Below, piece by piece: positions 45,803 through 57,017 of a stretch of 64,000 nt of DNA. The notes beneath the pieces were generated by a model. The model was given only the letters and a program-made list of their open reading frames with translations. It searched no databases and was not told the origin of the DNA. The translations under genes and the position numbers were made by a program. Origin of the DNA: Agapanthus africanus (taxonomy: Eukaryota; Streptophyta; Magnoliopsida; Asparagales; Amaryllidaceae); contig CM057351.1 of assembly GCA_030015575.1 (NCBI GenBank), positions 268,001 to 332,000 on the forward strand. Reading direction: 5' to 3'. Within the stretch, counting starts at the first letter, position 1; each line of letters opens with the position of its first letter.

Positions 45803-48469
45803 TCATAGAGAGGGTAACTCTATCTCGAGAGGGAGTACTGCTTCCGTACCGAACACTAACGCGTATGGCGTTGTGTTTGTGGCTGTCTTGAACGTGGTTC
45901 GATACGCCCAAAGAGCTTCTTGCAGTCTCTCATGCCAGTCTTTCTTATTTCGGGACACTGTTTTCTTTATAATTTTTGTCAAGGTCTTGTTGAAGGCCTC
46001 GGCGAGACCGTTAGCTCGTGGATTATAGACTGAGGAATATCTCCAGTCTATGTTATGCTGCTGTGCGAAGCGACTGATTTTATGACTTCGGTAGGCTGGC
46101 CCGTTATCGGAGATGATCCGCCTCGGAGTTCCAAACCGATATATGACGTGCGTTTTGAAGAAATGGAGGATATTCTCCGTCTTCACTTTTCTCAATGGTA
46201 CTGCTTCTGCCCACTTAGAGAAGTAGTCAGTTGTCGCTAGGACGAAACGATGTCCTTTAGACGATGCTGGTTCGATGGGGCCGACTATATCAGTCCCCCA
46301 CATTTCGAATGGCCAGCTAGCTACCGTTGGATGCAACGGATTTGGGTGCTGGTGGATGAAGTCCCCATGAATCTGGAATGAGTGACATTGCTTCGCATAT
46401 TCGATGCAGTCTTGAATCATCGTGGGCCAGTAATAGCCCATCCGTTTGATCTTCAACTTCATCTTTGGACCTGCTTGGTGAGAACCGCAGATTCCGTCAT
46501 GAACTTCCTGAACGACTCTTTCTGATTCGTCCGGTCCTAAGCATCTCAGCCACAGAGAGTCGAATGACCTCTTGTATAGAGTATCATTGACGAAGGCGAA
46601 AGACAGAGCTCGTTTTATGAGTTGATGTCTTGCGGACACATCTTCGGGCATTTGGTGGGACTTGAAGTAGTCTATAAAGACTTCTCTCCAATCCTCAACC
46701 TTCTCATGCTCTTTTATTTGCAAGGTCGCTTGTTCAGTCGCTCCCTTCTCTTCGGGTGATTCCGAAGGTATTTCTGCGGGGGCGAGCACCCGACGACTTT
46801 GTACCATGATTCTAACGTCATCGAGGTTCTCGTCAGCCATTTCTTTAGCAAGTTTGGCCAACGCGTCCGCTTTGCTGTTATCCGCGCGTGGTATACTCTC
46901 CAAAGTATAGGAGGGAATTTGGGTTAGCAGTTGTTGCACCTTTTCACCGTATTTTACCAATTCCGGTTTGCATGTTTGGTAATCGCCGTTTACTTGACTA
47001 ACGACCAGTTGTGAATCTCCGTATATGAGGAGGTTTTCAATTCCCATGTCAATGGCGATCTCGAGGCCTGCTATCAGAGCTTCGTATTCGGCTTCGTTGT
47101 TTGTCCTCGGTTCCGTCAGGGAGAACGCGTAGCGCATTATCCCTCCTTGTGGAGTTATAAAGATGAGTCCTACCCCCGATTTGATTATAGGGGTACTTTG
47201 TTTGCGCTTCTTCACGGAAGATGCTCCGTCAAAATAAAGCTCCCATCGGGTATTATCACCATCGATCGCATCAAACGCATGTTTGTCTGGAAGATCGCAG
47301 TTTAAAGGAGAGTCGGCTGGTATCAGGTGCTCAGCAAGAAAGTCGGCGATGGCCTGGCCTTTTACTGCCTTGAGTGGTCGATATGCTATCGAGAACTCCA
47401 TTAAGAGCAGGGCCCATTTAGCGAGTCGTCCTGTCAATATGGACTTTGACATTAGATATTTGAGAGGGTCCACCTTTGAAATGAGATAGACTTCATGCGC
47501 TAATGCGTAATGTCTAAGCTTTATTATTGCGAAGATCAACGCCAGGCAGTGTTTTTCAATAGGGGAGTAATTGCTTTCTGCCCCCAGCAGCACTCGACTT
47601 AAGTAGTAAAGTGCTCTTTCTTTCCCCTGGTCATTCTCTTGTGCCCATAATGCGCCCAAAGAACCTTCAAGGGCAGCCGTGTAAAGAATGAGAGGCTTTC
47701 CCTTCACTGGAGCGGCCAACACTGGAGGGTTTTGCAGGTACTGTTTGATCTCGTCTAGTGCGCTTTGGCACTTTTGATCCCAGACGAACGGGGTTCCCTT
47801 CTTCATCAGGTGGCTGTAAGGGCGGCACTTTCCTGAGAGGTTGGCTATAAATCGCCGTATGTACGCGAGCTTCCCTTGGAGAGACCGCAGCTGTTTGAGA
47901 GTTCTCGGCGGAGGCATTTCCATGATTGCCTTGATCTTGGACGGATCTATCTCGATACCTCGGTGTCGAACGACGAATCCCAGGAATTTGCCCGAGGAAA
48001 CCCCGAATGCACACTTCAGAGGGTTCATCTTCAAGTTGTATTGTCGAAGACGTTGAAATACGGTCTTCAGATGCTCGAGATGTTCCTCATATGATTTTCT
48101 TTTAACAACGAGGTCGTCGATATAGCATTCAACAATTTCGTGTATAAGGTTATCGAAAATCTTCGTCATGGCCCTTTGGTAGGTTGCACCGGCGTTCTTT
48201 AAACCGAAGGGCATCACCTTGTAACAGAATATTCCCAAAGGAGTCCGGAAAGCCGTATGTTTCTGGTCTTCAGGGTGCATTTTTATTTGATTATATCCTG
48301 ATGAGCCGTCCATGAATGAGAAAATCTCATGCGTGGACGTATTGTCTATCATTAGTTCGGTGACTGGTACTGGGAAATCATCCTTCGGGCAGGCTTTGTT
48401 GAGATCCCGAAAGTCTACGCATATGCGCACCGTACCATTTTTCTTCATCACTGGGACGATATTAGCAAT
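45803..48469 (-). pseudogene. T polyprotein: reverse transcriptase, RNase H, second RNase H, integrase
   Basis: Open from the stop at 48470-48472 to TGA at 45803. RT motifs: DFRDLNKACPKDDFP, FGLKNAGATYQR, CYIDDLVVK (catalytic DD at 48113-48118), FLGFVV. The RT-linked RNase H lacks the first catalytic Asp (LILYTAAL), as is usual in Tat elements. It is followed by a second, archaeal-type RNase H (WELYFDGASS, NNEAEYEAL, GDSQLVV, SKADALAK: D, E, D, D). Integrase: HHCC finger, here CHSF so the second Cys is Phe; core TDIVGP, SDNGPAY and NGLAEAFNKT. The second RNase H defines the Tat/Ogre lineage. Reverse transcription and integration would be its roles. Confidence 0.93.
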
Positions 48470-51400
48470 CTATTTAGGGTATTGAACCTCTTGGATAAAG
48501 CCGGAGTCTATCAGCTTTTTGACTTCCGCGTTGATGCTCATTTCGAGCTCAAGCCGCATTCTTCTCGGCGCTTGTTTGACCGGCTTGACACTCGGAGATA
48601 TTGCCAGTCTATGTACAGCAACCTCTGGATCAAGTCCCGGCATCTCGGAATAGTTCCATGCAAAGCAATCTTTATGCTGTACAAGGACGTCCTTTAACGC
48701 AGCCACCTTTTCCTCAGACAGCAGCTCGCTGACGAATGTCGGTCGCGGATCGTTTATCGTCCCCAACTCAATTTTCTTGAGGTTATCCGCAGTGGTATGT
48801 ATGCCGTCCTCCAGTTCTTTCGGAGCTGGGGGAAATTCTGAGATCACCTCATCATTGCTGTTTTCGAGGCACCAGGGAAGGCTGCCCCTGTTCTCGGATT
48901 CTTCTTGTAGCATCGTTATCATGTGACAGGTACGAATTCGCTTCCAATCCCAACGTGGAACTGATCTTTCTTTCGTGGCTTTAGGCTCGTGCTTTTGTGG
49001 TGGTGCTACCCTCCAGTTGTTGGACAGAGCGAATTTACCAAGCTGATATTGATCTTCGACCCAATTCTTGAAGGTGAAGCAATCTTCAAGAGGATGGCCT
49101 ACTACTCGATGGTAAGAGCAATAGTCCGGGTGTGAGGCTTCGCCTGCTTGTTCAGGGTGTTTAGACTCCGGCAGCGCGAGCATCTGATGTTTTAGAGCAA
49201 GCTCAAATATCCTCCTTGTCTTATCCCGAGGAAAAGAGTATGCTCGACTCATTTTCTTCATGAGGGATAGATCAATAACGCTCGACTCCCGTTTGCGTGG
49301 CTTTTTAGCCCTGCTTTGTTGTTGTTGAGTGCCTTTTTGGCCTTTCGACTTATTTCTGCTTTTGAGCTGAGCCTTCTTTATAACGGGTTGACAAGGAGCG
49401 GCATTTTCACCCTTTACGGCCTGTTGGAGAAGGCGTTGCGTCTTGGCTTTCTCGTAGATGGCCGTCTCACGGTTGTGATCATCTCGGACTTTTTGACCAG
49501 CTTTCTTTATAAGTCTGTCCATTTGTTTCTCGAACGACGGACTGGGCTCTCTTGCATCTGGAACCTTCACTGGCTTAGGATTAGCGTCCTCCCATTGAGC
49601 ATCCGCTTCTTCATCAAGGTCATATACGACGTAGCAGCCGGGTAGTAACTCTCGTTTCCTTGAACGGATGTATCCAAGCCCTCTTGTTTCCATTCTCCCG
49701 TTAGGCAGTTTGCGTTGAGTCCCGGGAACATTCCAGACCCTGTCATAGAATTTGGCCTCTCTAACGGTCTGTCTGAAGGATATCCCCTGGCGTTTCAGCA
49801 GCTTCTTCAAACCTTCGGTATAATATCTGGGAAGACGGATAGGCTGAAGCCTGTCGAGCGTGGGATCCACGCCATGCCAAACTTCTTTTTCCACCTTGTT
49901 TTCTTCAGAACGGTAGAATAGGATTGCCTTCTCGCCTTCCCGTCCGGGAGGGATATAAAATGTCTGCAATTCTTCTACGCTGTTGGTGTTGAGTGCATCC
50001 AGTTCTTTGTAATGTTCAAGCGGTACCATGGTTATCTGCAGACTTCGCTCTTCATCAGCGGAAGCCCGTATTGAAGGCCGAGCAGAGAATACGACATGGA
50101 CCTCATCCTCCGAGTCACTACCAAAGACCAATGTAGGAGTGGACGGTCCTGGCTTGTTATGTTGGGGCGGACCCGAATAAACGATCTCCTCTTCTTCCTC
50201 GGTATCACTGCCGAAGACAGGGATGGTGGCGTTAGTTTTATTTTCCGGCTTGTGACACTTCTCTGTGTCTTCGAAATCCGGCAAGAAGTATTTGGCATCT
50301 TCGTATTTGCGGACCTCGTTCACAGAGAACGGGTTCAGTTCTCCCGTCACGGTATACTCGAAACCATCCTTAAAATACTTCATACACTGATGTTGTGTAG
50401 AAGGGATGATGTTGTACTCGTGTAACCATGGTCGGCCAAGCAAAGCGTTGTAGCATGTCTTGGCATCTATGACGTGGAACTTAATGTCCGTGACGAGTAA
50501 TCCGAAGCGTAGCGTCAGTATCACAGATCCAAGAGTCTTTGACGATTGGGAGTCGAACCCGGATATGGTGATCTTGTCCCGAGCAAGGTGCTGGACGCTC
50601 ATGCAGATTTCCTTCAAAACCCGCACGTTGAGTAGGTTAACAGACGACCCGTTATCGATCAGAATTTTGCCTATCTTTATATCATGGCAGTATCCCGAAA
50701 CATAGAGAGGGCGATTGTGTTCGCAAGTCCCAAGTAGAAGGTCCTCATCGCCAAAAGTAACATCAGCCGTGTGTACTTCCTCCAACTCATCCTTCATCTT
50801 TTCCTCGGCCAGGCATGCTTGGAATTGTTCCGGGTCTTGGAGTGCCTTAATCAATGAATCTCTCGCCTCTTTTGATAGCAAAAGGGCGTCAAGAATGCTG
50901 AGCTGCGAGGGCAGTTTCCTCAGATGTGCTAAAACGTTGTAATCCACCTTATTCTTCTTTAGTGGGTTCTTAGCGGTTAACTCTTCCGCAACTTGGTCAT
51001 CGAGAGTAATATCCTCAGAGACCTTTTCTTTCCCTTTATCTTTTCTGTTCAAGGGTCCGAGGTTCTTTTCAGGCAGCGTCCGATTTCGCAGCCGGATATT
51101 TTCGCAGACCTTCGGTTCTTCTTCTTTTCCTGAAGCGGACTCTTTAAAGAGAGAGAAAAGTTCTAGCTCTTCATCAGAATCACTCCCGAATGTAGGCACT
51201 TGTGATCCACCGGCGTCAATCATGCAACAACCACTGCTAGTTTTATCAAGCACTTTGATCATTCTGTTCTGCTCTCGGCGGGCTTTGCGCTTTTCCCGCT
51301 TAAACTGTTGCCGGTGAGTAACATATCCTTGCCACCACTTACCGAAAGCTTTGCACTCTTCGGTGGGATGCGACACCTTCCGATGGTACAAGCAATAGGA

Positions 51401-52348
51401 GGGGTGGTTTTCCATTTCACCCGTAATGTTTTTCTCGGAGGGTGGTAGCTTTATACCCATCGACACAGCCTTAGCGAATCTCTTCTTTATCTTGAACTTG
51501 ATTTTATCTGTGGTGGGTGTATTTTGTTCTAGCGGGAGTACCGCAATTCTTTCGTCAAGGCGCTGGCGTTTGGCCCTTTCGAATATAACCGCTTCGTTAT
51601 CCCGATCAGCTTTGCCTTTTAAGAACGCCTGATTTAGGAATGCATCAATCACTTCATCCGACGGCTCCAGAATTTTTAGTGCAGGCTCTGCCCCCAGCTT
51701 TTCAGCGCGAGGAGTCTCCTCATCGGTTGTGGACAAATGGGAAATCACATGGCGACTTGCCACATGTTCTTCAGATTCATTTGACGAACTACCTCCCTCA
51801 TCTTCTGCTTGGAAGACGTGGTTGAGGAACTCTTGCAATGTAATGGGAGTCCGCGCCTTCTGGTTGTACTCTTCCAGCGCGTCAATTTGCTTTTGCAAGT
51901 CCGTGCGCCTATCGCTAGGCTTCACCGGTTTTTTGGCCTTCTTCTTTTTCTTCGAAGACTTTGACGACTGGCTACTAGTGCTTGAACCCCCATTATTGGT
52001 CTTTGGAGTTGGACGTGGCTTTAACATCCCCTCAACGACCTGCGGTTCCAATGGGCTTTTCCACTTGATCGCCGGACATGTCCGAAGATCATTTAGCATT
52101 CTCTTCGTTTTTGATGATAATACAACCTCCCACGGGGTTTCTTCAATGACAGAGCATGTTGCCCCCGGCGTATTTGTCCCTTTAGAGGTGTGGGGCTGCG
52201 GGGGATTCACCTTCCATTTGTCAGATAACGCAAATTTTCCCTGTCTATACTGGTTTTCAAGCCAATTTTTGAAAACGTAGCAGTCCTCAATCAGATGGCC
52301 TAGCACTCGATGATAGGGGCAGTAATTAGGTTCGTGGACGTCACTTGA
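48470..52348 (-). pseudogene. T polyprotein: zinc-knuckle modules, protease and pre-RT linker
   Basis: In frame with gag and RT; bounded by TAA 52349-52351 and TAG 48470-48472. Order: CX2HX4HX4C knuckle 1 (about 52284-52325), Lys-rich linker, knuckle 2 (about 51353-51405), an acidic FGSDSDEE motif, protease with IDNGSSVNLL (about 50642-50665) and LLGRPWL, two more FGSD motifs, then a basic linker and knuckle 3 (about 49080-49135), then the pre-RT stretch. Each knuckle has the form YCxYHR...HxxE(D/E)C. The third lies between protease and RT, where a gag motif is not expected. The CX2HX4HX4C variant is known in Tat gag proteins. No Ogre-type intron was recognised. Confidence 0.85.
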
Positions 52349-53560
52349 TTACAACGGACGTTTTGGATCTGGCAGATTTATGAGTCTGTTGCGTAATGCC
52401 AGCTCGAATAACCTCTTCGTTTTATCGCGGGGAAAGAAATAAGGACGTCCCATCCTATCCTCAAGGGGTACGTAAGGGCGCGTATTGTTTGGACGAGGAA
52501 CCGGCTTCAAGTCGTTCGGTTGTTGTTGAGCATTAGCGACAATGATCGCTTTTCCCTTTCCTTTGTCATTTCGGGAATCTGGCTTTGGGAGAGGGGGTTT
52601 ATGACCCATCTGGTCCATTTGCGCTAGTTTGTCAATTAAAGCCTGGAAGGAAGTCGGCTTGAAAAACATCATAAACTGTGAGATGGTTGCTTGTGGATCA
52701 AGGGTTCCAACAAACATTCCCACCGCAGGGGCTTCTTCTATGCGCTGCTCACATTTCGACCATAGATTACGCCACCGTATAGCGTACTGAACCCATGTCT
52801 CGCCGGGTTTTACCCTGGCGTTAATCAGTGCCGTCATCGGGGTACGTTCACTGGCACTTGCAAAACGCTGGGTAAACAGCAGCTCCATTTCCGCGAAGGT
52901 TTTGATAGAATCATTAGGGAGTTCAGAGTACCACTCGAACGCCGTATCCGATAGACTTCCAACAAACTGGCGGAGCAAAAGCTTGTCATCACTACCGGTG
53001 TTACCGCAAAGCGCCCTGAACTGGGCGACATGCTGATGGGGATTGCCAGTCCCTTTGTAGACATGAAACTTGGGAATTGTGTAACCCGGCGGGTACTTGA
53101 TTTGGTCATACAAGCCTGGATATGGCCGCCCCGTTTTTACGACGTGGCCGGCTGCTTCGGCCGCATGATGAACCTTTATTTGCTGGGCTATGTATTCGTC
53201 CAGATCAGTCTTAGAGATTGTATCCTCTTTAGCTGTTAATAGAGCGGGCTGCGGATTTAATGTATCTCCCTTATCATCTCCAAGGACGGTTAGGGGTTCT
53301 TCAGCGGGAGGATCTTGTTGTATCATCATCCCTATCATGTCCTGGAAGAGGAGGCCCATCCGCTGTATGTTGGCCGTTTGTTCAGCAGCCTCTTTGTCCC
53401 TCTTTTCCAGTACTCGGCGAAGGAACTCGGCGTCGGTCTCTTCCTCCTGGCGCTCATCTAAGGACGCCTGGCGCTCATCTAAGGACGCCTCAGGGTTCTC
53501 TTTTGGCCCAGTGAGTGCAGCCATTGTGGTCATCATCTCCTGGAGCTTTTGTTGCTGCTC
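52349..53560 (-). pseudogene. T polyprotein: gag capsid
   Basis: Same frame as ORF1 and pol. The N-terminus has a 7-residue duplication (ASLDERQ twice) and an acidic helix. The capsid region has the retrotransposon gag pattern FEWYSELPNDSI..F.EME.LF..RF and PGETWVQYAIRWRNLW. The end (FPRDKTKRLFELALRNRL) is repeated later in the pre-RT linker. It would form virus-like particles. It ends at TAA 52349-52351, just upstream of knuckle 1. Confidence 0.88.
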
Positions 53561-54742
53561 CTAAGCCTTGGTCACTGATCGGGTGAGCGGTCGGTGACCC
53601 GTAGAAGTACGGCTTTCTTCCTTTCCAGAAGCCATATAAACCGTATGAACAATTATGCCCCCTGACTTGGGGCGTTTAGGTTCACCGCTTTTAAACTTTG
53701 CTGCTGACGCGGGAGCTTTCTCTGGCCTCCTTCTTTTGTGGGCCATCGAGGTTAAAGGAGCCGTTGGAGTGGGCATCCTAGCAATTGTTGCCCCCTGTTG
53801 TTTAATGGGGCGGTTTTTGTCTTTTTCCACCTTTGCCTTTTTCTGGCGATGAAAGTGGTCCGGGTCAATCACGGAGTCTTGAACTCTACGCCAAACCTTG
53901 TAAACTTTTGAGGATAGCCGTTGAGGGGGCTGTTCTTGTTTTGTTTCTGGAACTCTCTCCGCAGGTGGAGGAGATCTTTTCAAGGTAGCGGTTGGAGAGT
54001 TCTTACGCACTCTCCTCAGTAGTTCAAAGCTGTTCCCAGTTGGAACAACAGCGTTGACTTCCACCATTGGAGCGGGTGGAGTTATCCCTGAGGGGGAGTT
54101 GCCCCCTGCTTTCCTCACTCGTCGCCAATGGCAACGTCGCGCACGACGAGCCGTTTGGACTGGCTCGGAAATCGAGATGGTTTCTTGTTGCCCCCTGTTT
54201 GAGTGTGGGGTAACTGCCGATGTCAGCCTCTCGAAGACTGATTCCTTTTGACCAGCTGGGGGAGGAGTGGGAACCGTCAATCTTGTGAAGACCGACTCTC
54301 TGATGGGAGAAGCCGCTTTAACGACTTCCGAAGCAGCGGCCGTTGCCCTCTTTGGGACGGCCACTTTATAGTTCTGACCTAGCCTGGTGAAAACGGAGGC
54401 TGTCGGTTTAGTAGCGGGCGACCCGTTGACAGGGGCTGTCGGAACAGTGAGCCGATTGAAGACCGACTTTTTACCCACTTCCGGTGCAGGTATTGGTGCA
54501 GAAACGCTTGCAGGTGGGATCATAGTCCCGAAGAACAAGCCGGTGGTGGCTTGGGTCACCTGATCTACCGGCAGAGTAAGGAAGGAAGCCGCTTGGGGCC
54601 CATATGCTACACCTCCTGGTGAGGTGGAGCGTCCGTTGCAGCGGCATTTCGAGCAGTTGGTACAGCTAGAGGCCATTGAATCTTGAATTCTGCGCCAGGT
54701 AAAAGACCAAATCTTAGTAACTTGAAATCCGAAGACGACCAT
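53561..54742 (-). CDS. T ORF1, unknown protein fused in frame upstream of gag
   Basis: ATG at 54742, directly preceded by an in-frame TAA; 393 codons to TAG at 53561-53563. Near the N-terminus is a Cys cluster (CTNCSKCRCNGR). Four copies of SVFxRL (mostly followed by TVP) fall at roughly residues 90-190. The second half is basic and Pro-rich (PPQRLSSKVYKVWRR, RPKSGG). I do not recognise a domain. Tat/Ogre elements are known to carry an extra ORF before gag. The homologous fragment F has a sense codon where this copy has the stop, so ORF1 and gag were probably one frame. Confidence 0.75.
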   Translation of the reverse strand: MVVFGFQVTKIWSFTWRRIQDSMASSCTNCSKCRCNGRSTSPGGVAYGPQAASFLTLPVDQVTQATTGLFFGTMIPPASVSAPIPAPEVGKKSVFNRLTVPTAPVNGSPATKPTASVFTRLGQNYKVAVPKRATAAASEVVKAASPIRESVFTRLTVPTPPPAGQKESVFERLTSAVTPHSNRGQQETISISEPVQTARRARRCHWRRVRKAGGNSPSGITPPAPMVEVNAVVPTGNSFELLRRVRKNSPTATLKRSPPPAERVPETKQEQPPQRLSSKVYKVWRRVQDSVIDPDHFHRQKKAKVEKDKNRPIKQQGATIARMPTPTAPLTSMAHKRRRPEKAPASAAKFKSGEPKRPKSGGIIVHTVYMASGKEESRTSTGHRPLTRSVTKA

Positions 54743-54804
54743 TTAACGAACCGCGATTGGTTCGCGAAGACGACACACGAAGTGTAGAGTGGAAAGAGGA
54801 AGAG

Positions 54805-54822
54805 GTCCCACCGGGCGTGCCA
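54805..54822 (-). other. T primer binding site
   Basis: TGGCACGCCCGGTGGGAC on the minus strand, five bases (54823-54827) inside the 5' LTR. Its complement ends in CCA and fits a tRNA acceptor arm; tRNA-Arg, as described for Ogre elements, is plausible but not verified. Confidence 0.7.
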
Positions 54823-55380
54823 GAATCTGTTCCCCTCCGAAAGACGGCGCAGACTTTGCGTCTCGCCTGAGATTCGGGGCAGATGCTATATGGTTTTATC
54901 CGTCTACCTCTCCGAAGATGCCAAGTTGATTTATGGCGCCGTGTATCGGAGGTTTAGACGGATGCGGCCGATATAGCAGACTTCATCAGATTCCCCCTCA
55001 GGGTGAGGGGTTTTTGATTGTGGGGACGCTCTTCCCTGCAGGCGCAAGCCCCTGCAGTTAATTACGCTACCGCATCGCGGCAACAACTTTCTCCTTCTCC
55101 AGAATTTCACTAAATGTCGTGTGTGTTCGTTTTGTTTGTGGTTGCCCGTAGATTGTATACGGAGACTGAGTAATGCCGTCGCCCGTAGGACGTGGATTAG
55201 TCCAAATCCGTATTTACTTAGATTTGGGTTTGGTGTTTTTAGTTTAAGGATGCCTTAGTCGCGTTGCGGCTAAGATCGGCTTAAACGTTCGTCAAGGATA
55301 CGTTAGTCCTGTTTGAGACTAAGATCAACTTAACGGGATCGTTTAGATCCGACAAAAGAGCATTTGGGCTCTATTGTTCC

Positions 55381-55626
55381 AGTTTAGGGACATAGTGGTC
55401 CATTTTCCAGTTTAAGGACGTGGTGGTCCGATATTAGTTTTAGGGACGTTTCGGTCCGATATTAGTTTAGGGACGTTTCGGTCCGATATTAGTTTAAGGA
55501 CGTCTCGGTCCGATGTTAGTTTAGGGACGTCTCGGTCCGATATTAGTTTAAGGACGTCTCGGTCCGATGTTAGTTTAGGGACGTCTCGGTCCGATGTTAG
55601 TTTATGGACGTTTCGGTCCGATATTG
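55381..55626 (-). repeat. 27-bp tandem repeat in the T 5' LTR
   Basis: Counterpart of 23132-23378, same copy number by eye with one or two substitutions. Confidence 0.9.
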
Positions 55627-56549
55627 GGTGTGTGGCCGTAGGGACCCGTCACCTATTTGACGTCGTTGAGGGATTACAACGATGGATGTCAAAGGAGTTC
55701 GGAGATGTACCCTCAAACCGGATGTAGATTGATTTAGGAGAGCCATTTTGCTCAGCCAATTTAAATTAAGGACTTACGGCCACGATTGGGCTAAGTCCAG
55801 TTGAGAATATTCAACATTGCTTTTGCTTTTCTCTTTATTTTTATTTGGGCTTTGCCCAGAAAGGATGCAGAACATAAATTTGTTTTGGGGCTCTATTCTT
55901 TATAAATGATGCAGAGCATCAATTTTATTTGGGCTTAGCCCTTTTATTGCTTTGCAATTTATTTTGGCCTGCTAGGTCTTTTTGATTTGGGCCTGGCCCT
56001 TCAAGTAATGCATTGCATTTGTGCAAAGCACCAAGAATCTTTTAGATTCAAGAAAAGAAGTGCAGAGCACTTTTTAATTTCTTGATCTAAATTTAGATCA
56101 AAGAAAAAAAAAGAATCTTTTCTTTCTTTCTGTCTCAGAGAACCAGAGGTTCATAGGAAGTGCAAGGCACTATTTTTATTATTTTTATTTATTTGTTAAA
56201 GATCACTGATCTTTTTCTTAGATCAATGATCTATTCCTAAGAGAATTCTTCCCTCTTTTAAAGGTTTTTACCTTCTTTTTGTGTTCTCAAGGAGTTCAAG
56301 AGTTCTCTTCTTTCTTCTTTTTTTTTTTAAAACCAGATGATCCCTTTGAAATGAGGTTTGGGGTCCTTTTTATAGTGCTCAAGAATTAGTTAAATTTGTT
56401 CAATAAATATTTTCTGAGTGATTTGGGGAATTTTCCCCACCGTTGGATCTTTGATCCAAAGGCCCCTGTTTTACAGAAGAAATCTTCTTGTTTTAACAAA
56501 AACAGAAAAAATTTCCTTAAATCTTCATTCTGCTTTTGCGCAACTCCCC

Positions 56550-56840
56550 GGTGCATGACACGTGTCGCGCAGTGAGGCGCTTGCGCAACTGTGCTTGCGC
56601 AACTGCGCGGACACGTGTCGCGCAGCGGTGCGCTTGCGCAGCTGCGCGGACACGTGTCGCGCAGCCGTACGCTTGCGCTGCCGTGCGCTTGCGCAGCTGC
56701 GCGGATACGTGTCGCGCTGCCGTGCGCTTGCGCAGCTGCGCGGACACGTGTCGCGCTGCCGTGCGCTTGCGCAGAAGCGCTTGCGCAACTGCGCGGACAC
56801 GTGTCGCGCTGCGGTGCGCTTGTGCTGTTGAGTGTTGCTT
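56550..56840. promoter_or_regulatory. G-box and GCGC tandem array in the T 5' LTR
   Basis: About six units of ACACGTGTCGCGC plus GCGCTTGCGC-like palindromes; more, and differently arranged, units than in the 3' LTR. It is upstream of the minus-strand TATA near 56364. Confidence 0.55.
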
Positions 56841-57017
56841 ATGTTTTTTTTTAAAGAGCCTTGCTCTGATTGGACGTACTGCCTTGGGCGTTGTGCTGTC
56901 GTGTCAACTTCTGACACGTGGCGCGTTGCGCGCAGCGCACGGGAACCGAAGCGTTTCTTCAAAATTTGAATTTTCAAAATTCAAACAGAGCCTTGCTCTG
57001 ATTGGGGGAACAGTGCC

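Larger units (their letters stand above)
22579..57012 (-). mobile_element. T: giant Tat/Ogre-like Ty3/gypsy element with two antisense genes
   Basis: Two LTRs (22579-24722 and 54828-57012) with TGTTCCCC...GGGGAACA ends and a 5-bp target duplication GTGCC on both sides (22574-22578, 57013-57017). D2 and D1 preserve the uninterrupted target. About 24.1 kb without E. The minus strand encodes ORF1-gag-protease-RT-RNase H-second RNase H-integrase (54742 to 45441). The 3' region (45440 to 24723) carries two plus-strand genes, hairpin arrays and tandem repeats. The second RNase H and the CX2HX4HX4C knuckle place it in the Tat lineage. LTR divergence is about 1% by eye. Confidence 0.95.
54828..57012 (-). 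repeat. T 5' LTR
   Basis: 2,185 bp; same layout as the 3' LTR, with the 27-bp array (55381-55626), micro-hairpins and G-box array (56550-56840). It is 41 bp longer, mainly from a longer G-box array. Confidence 0.95.

Noticed and set aside
49316-52280. Plus-strand ORFs of 60-183 codons opposite the T polyprotein
   Set aside because: Antisense shadows of the conserved minus-strand frame; no motif or start context.
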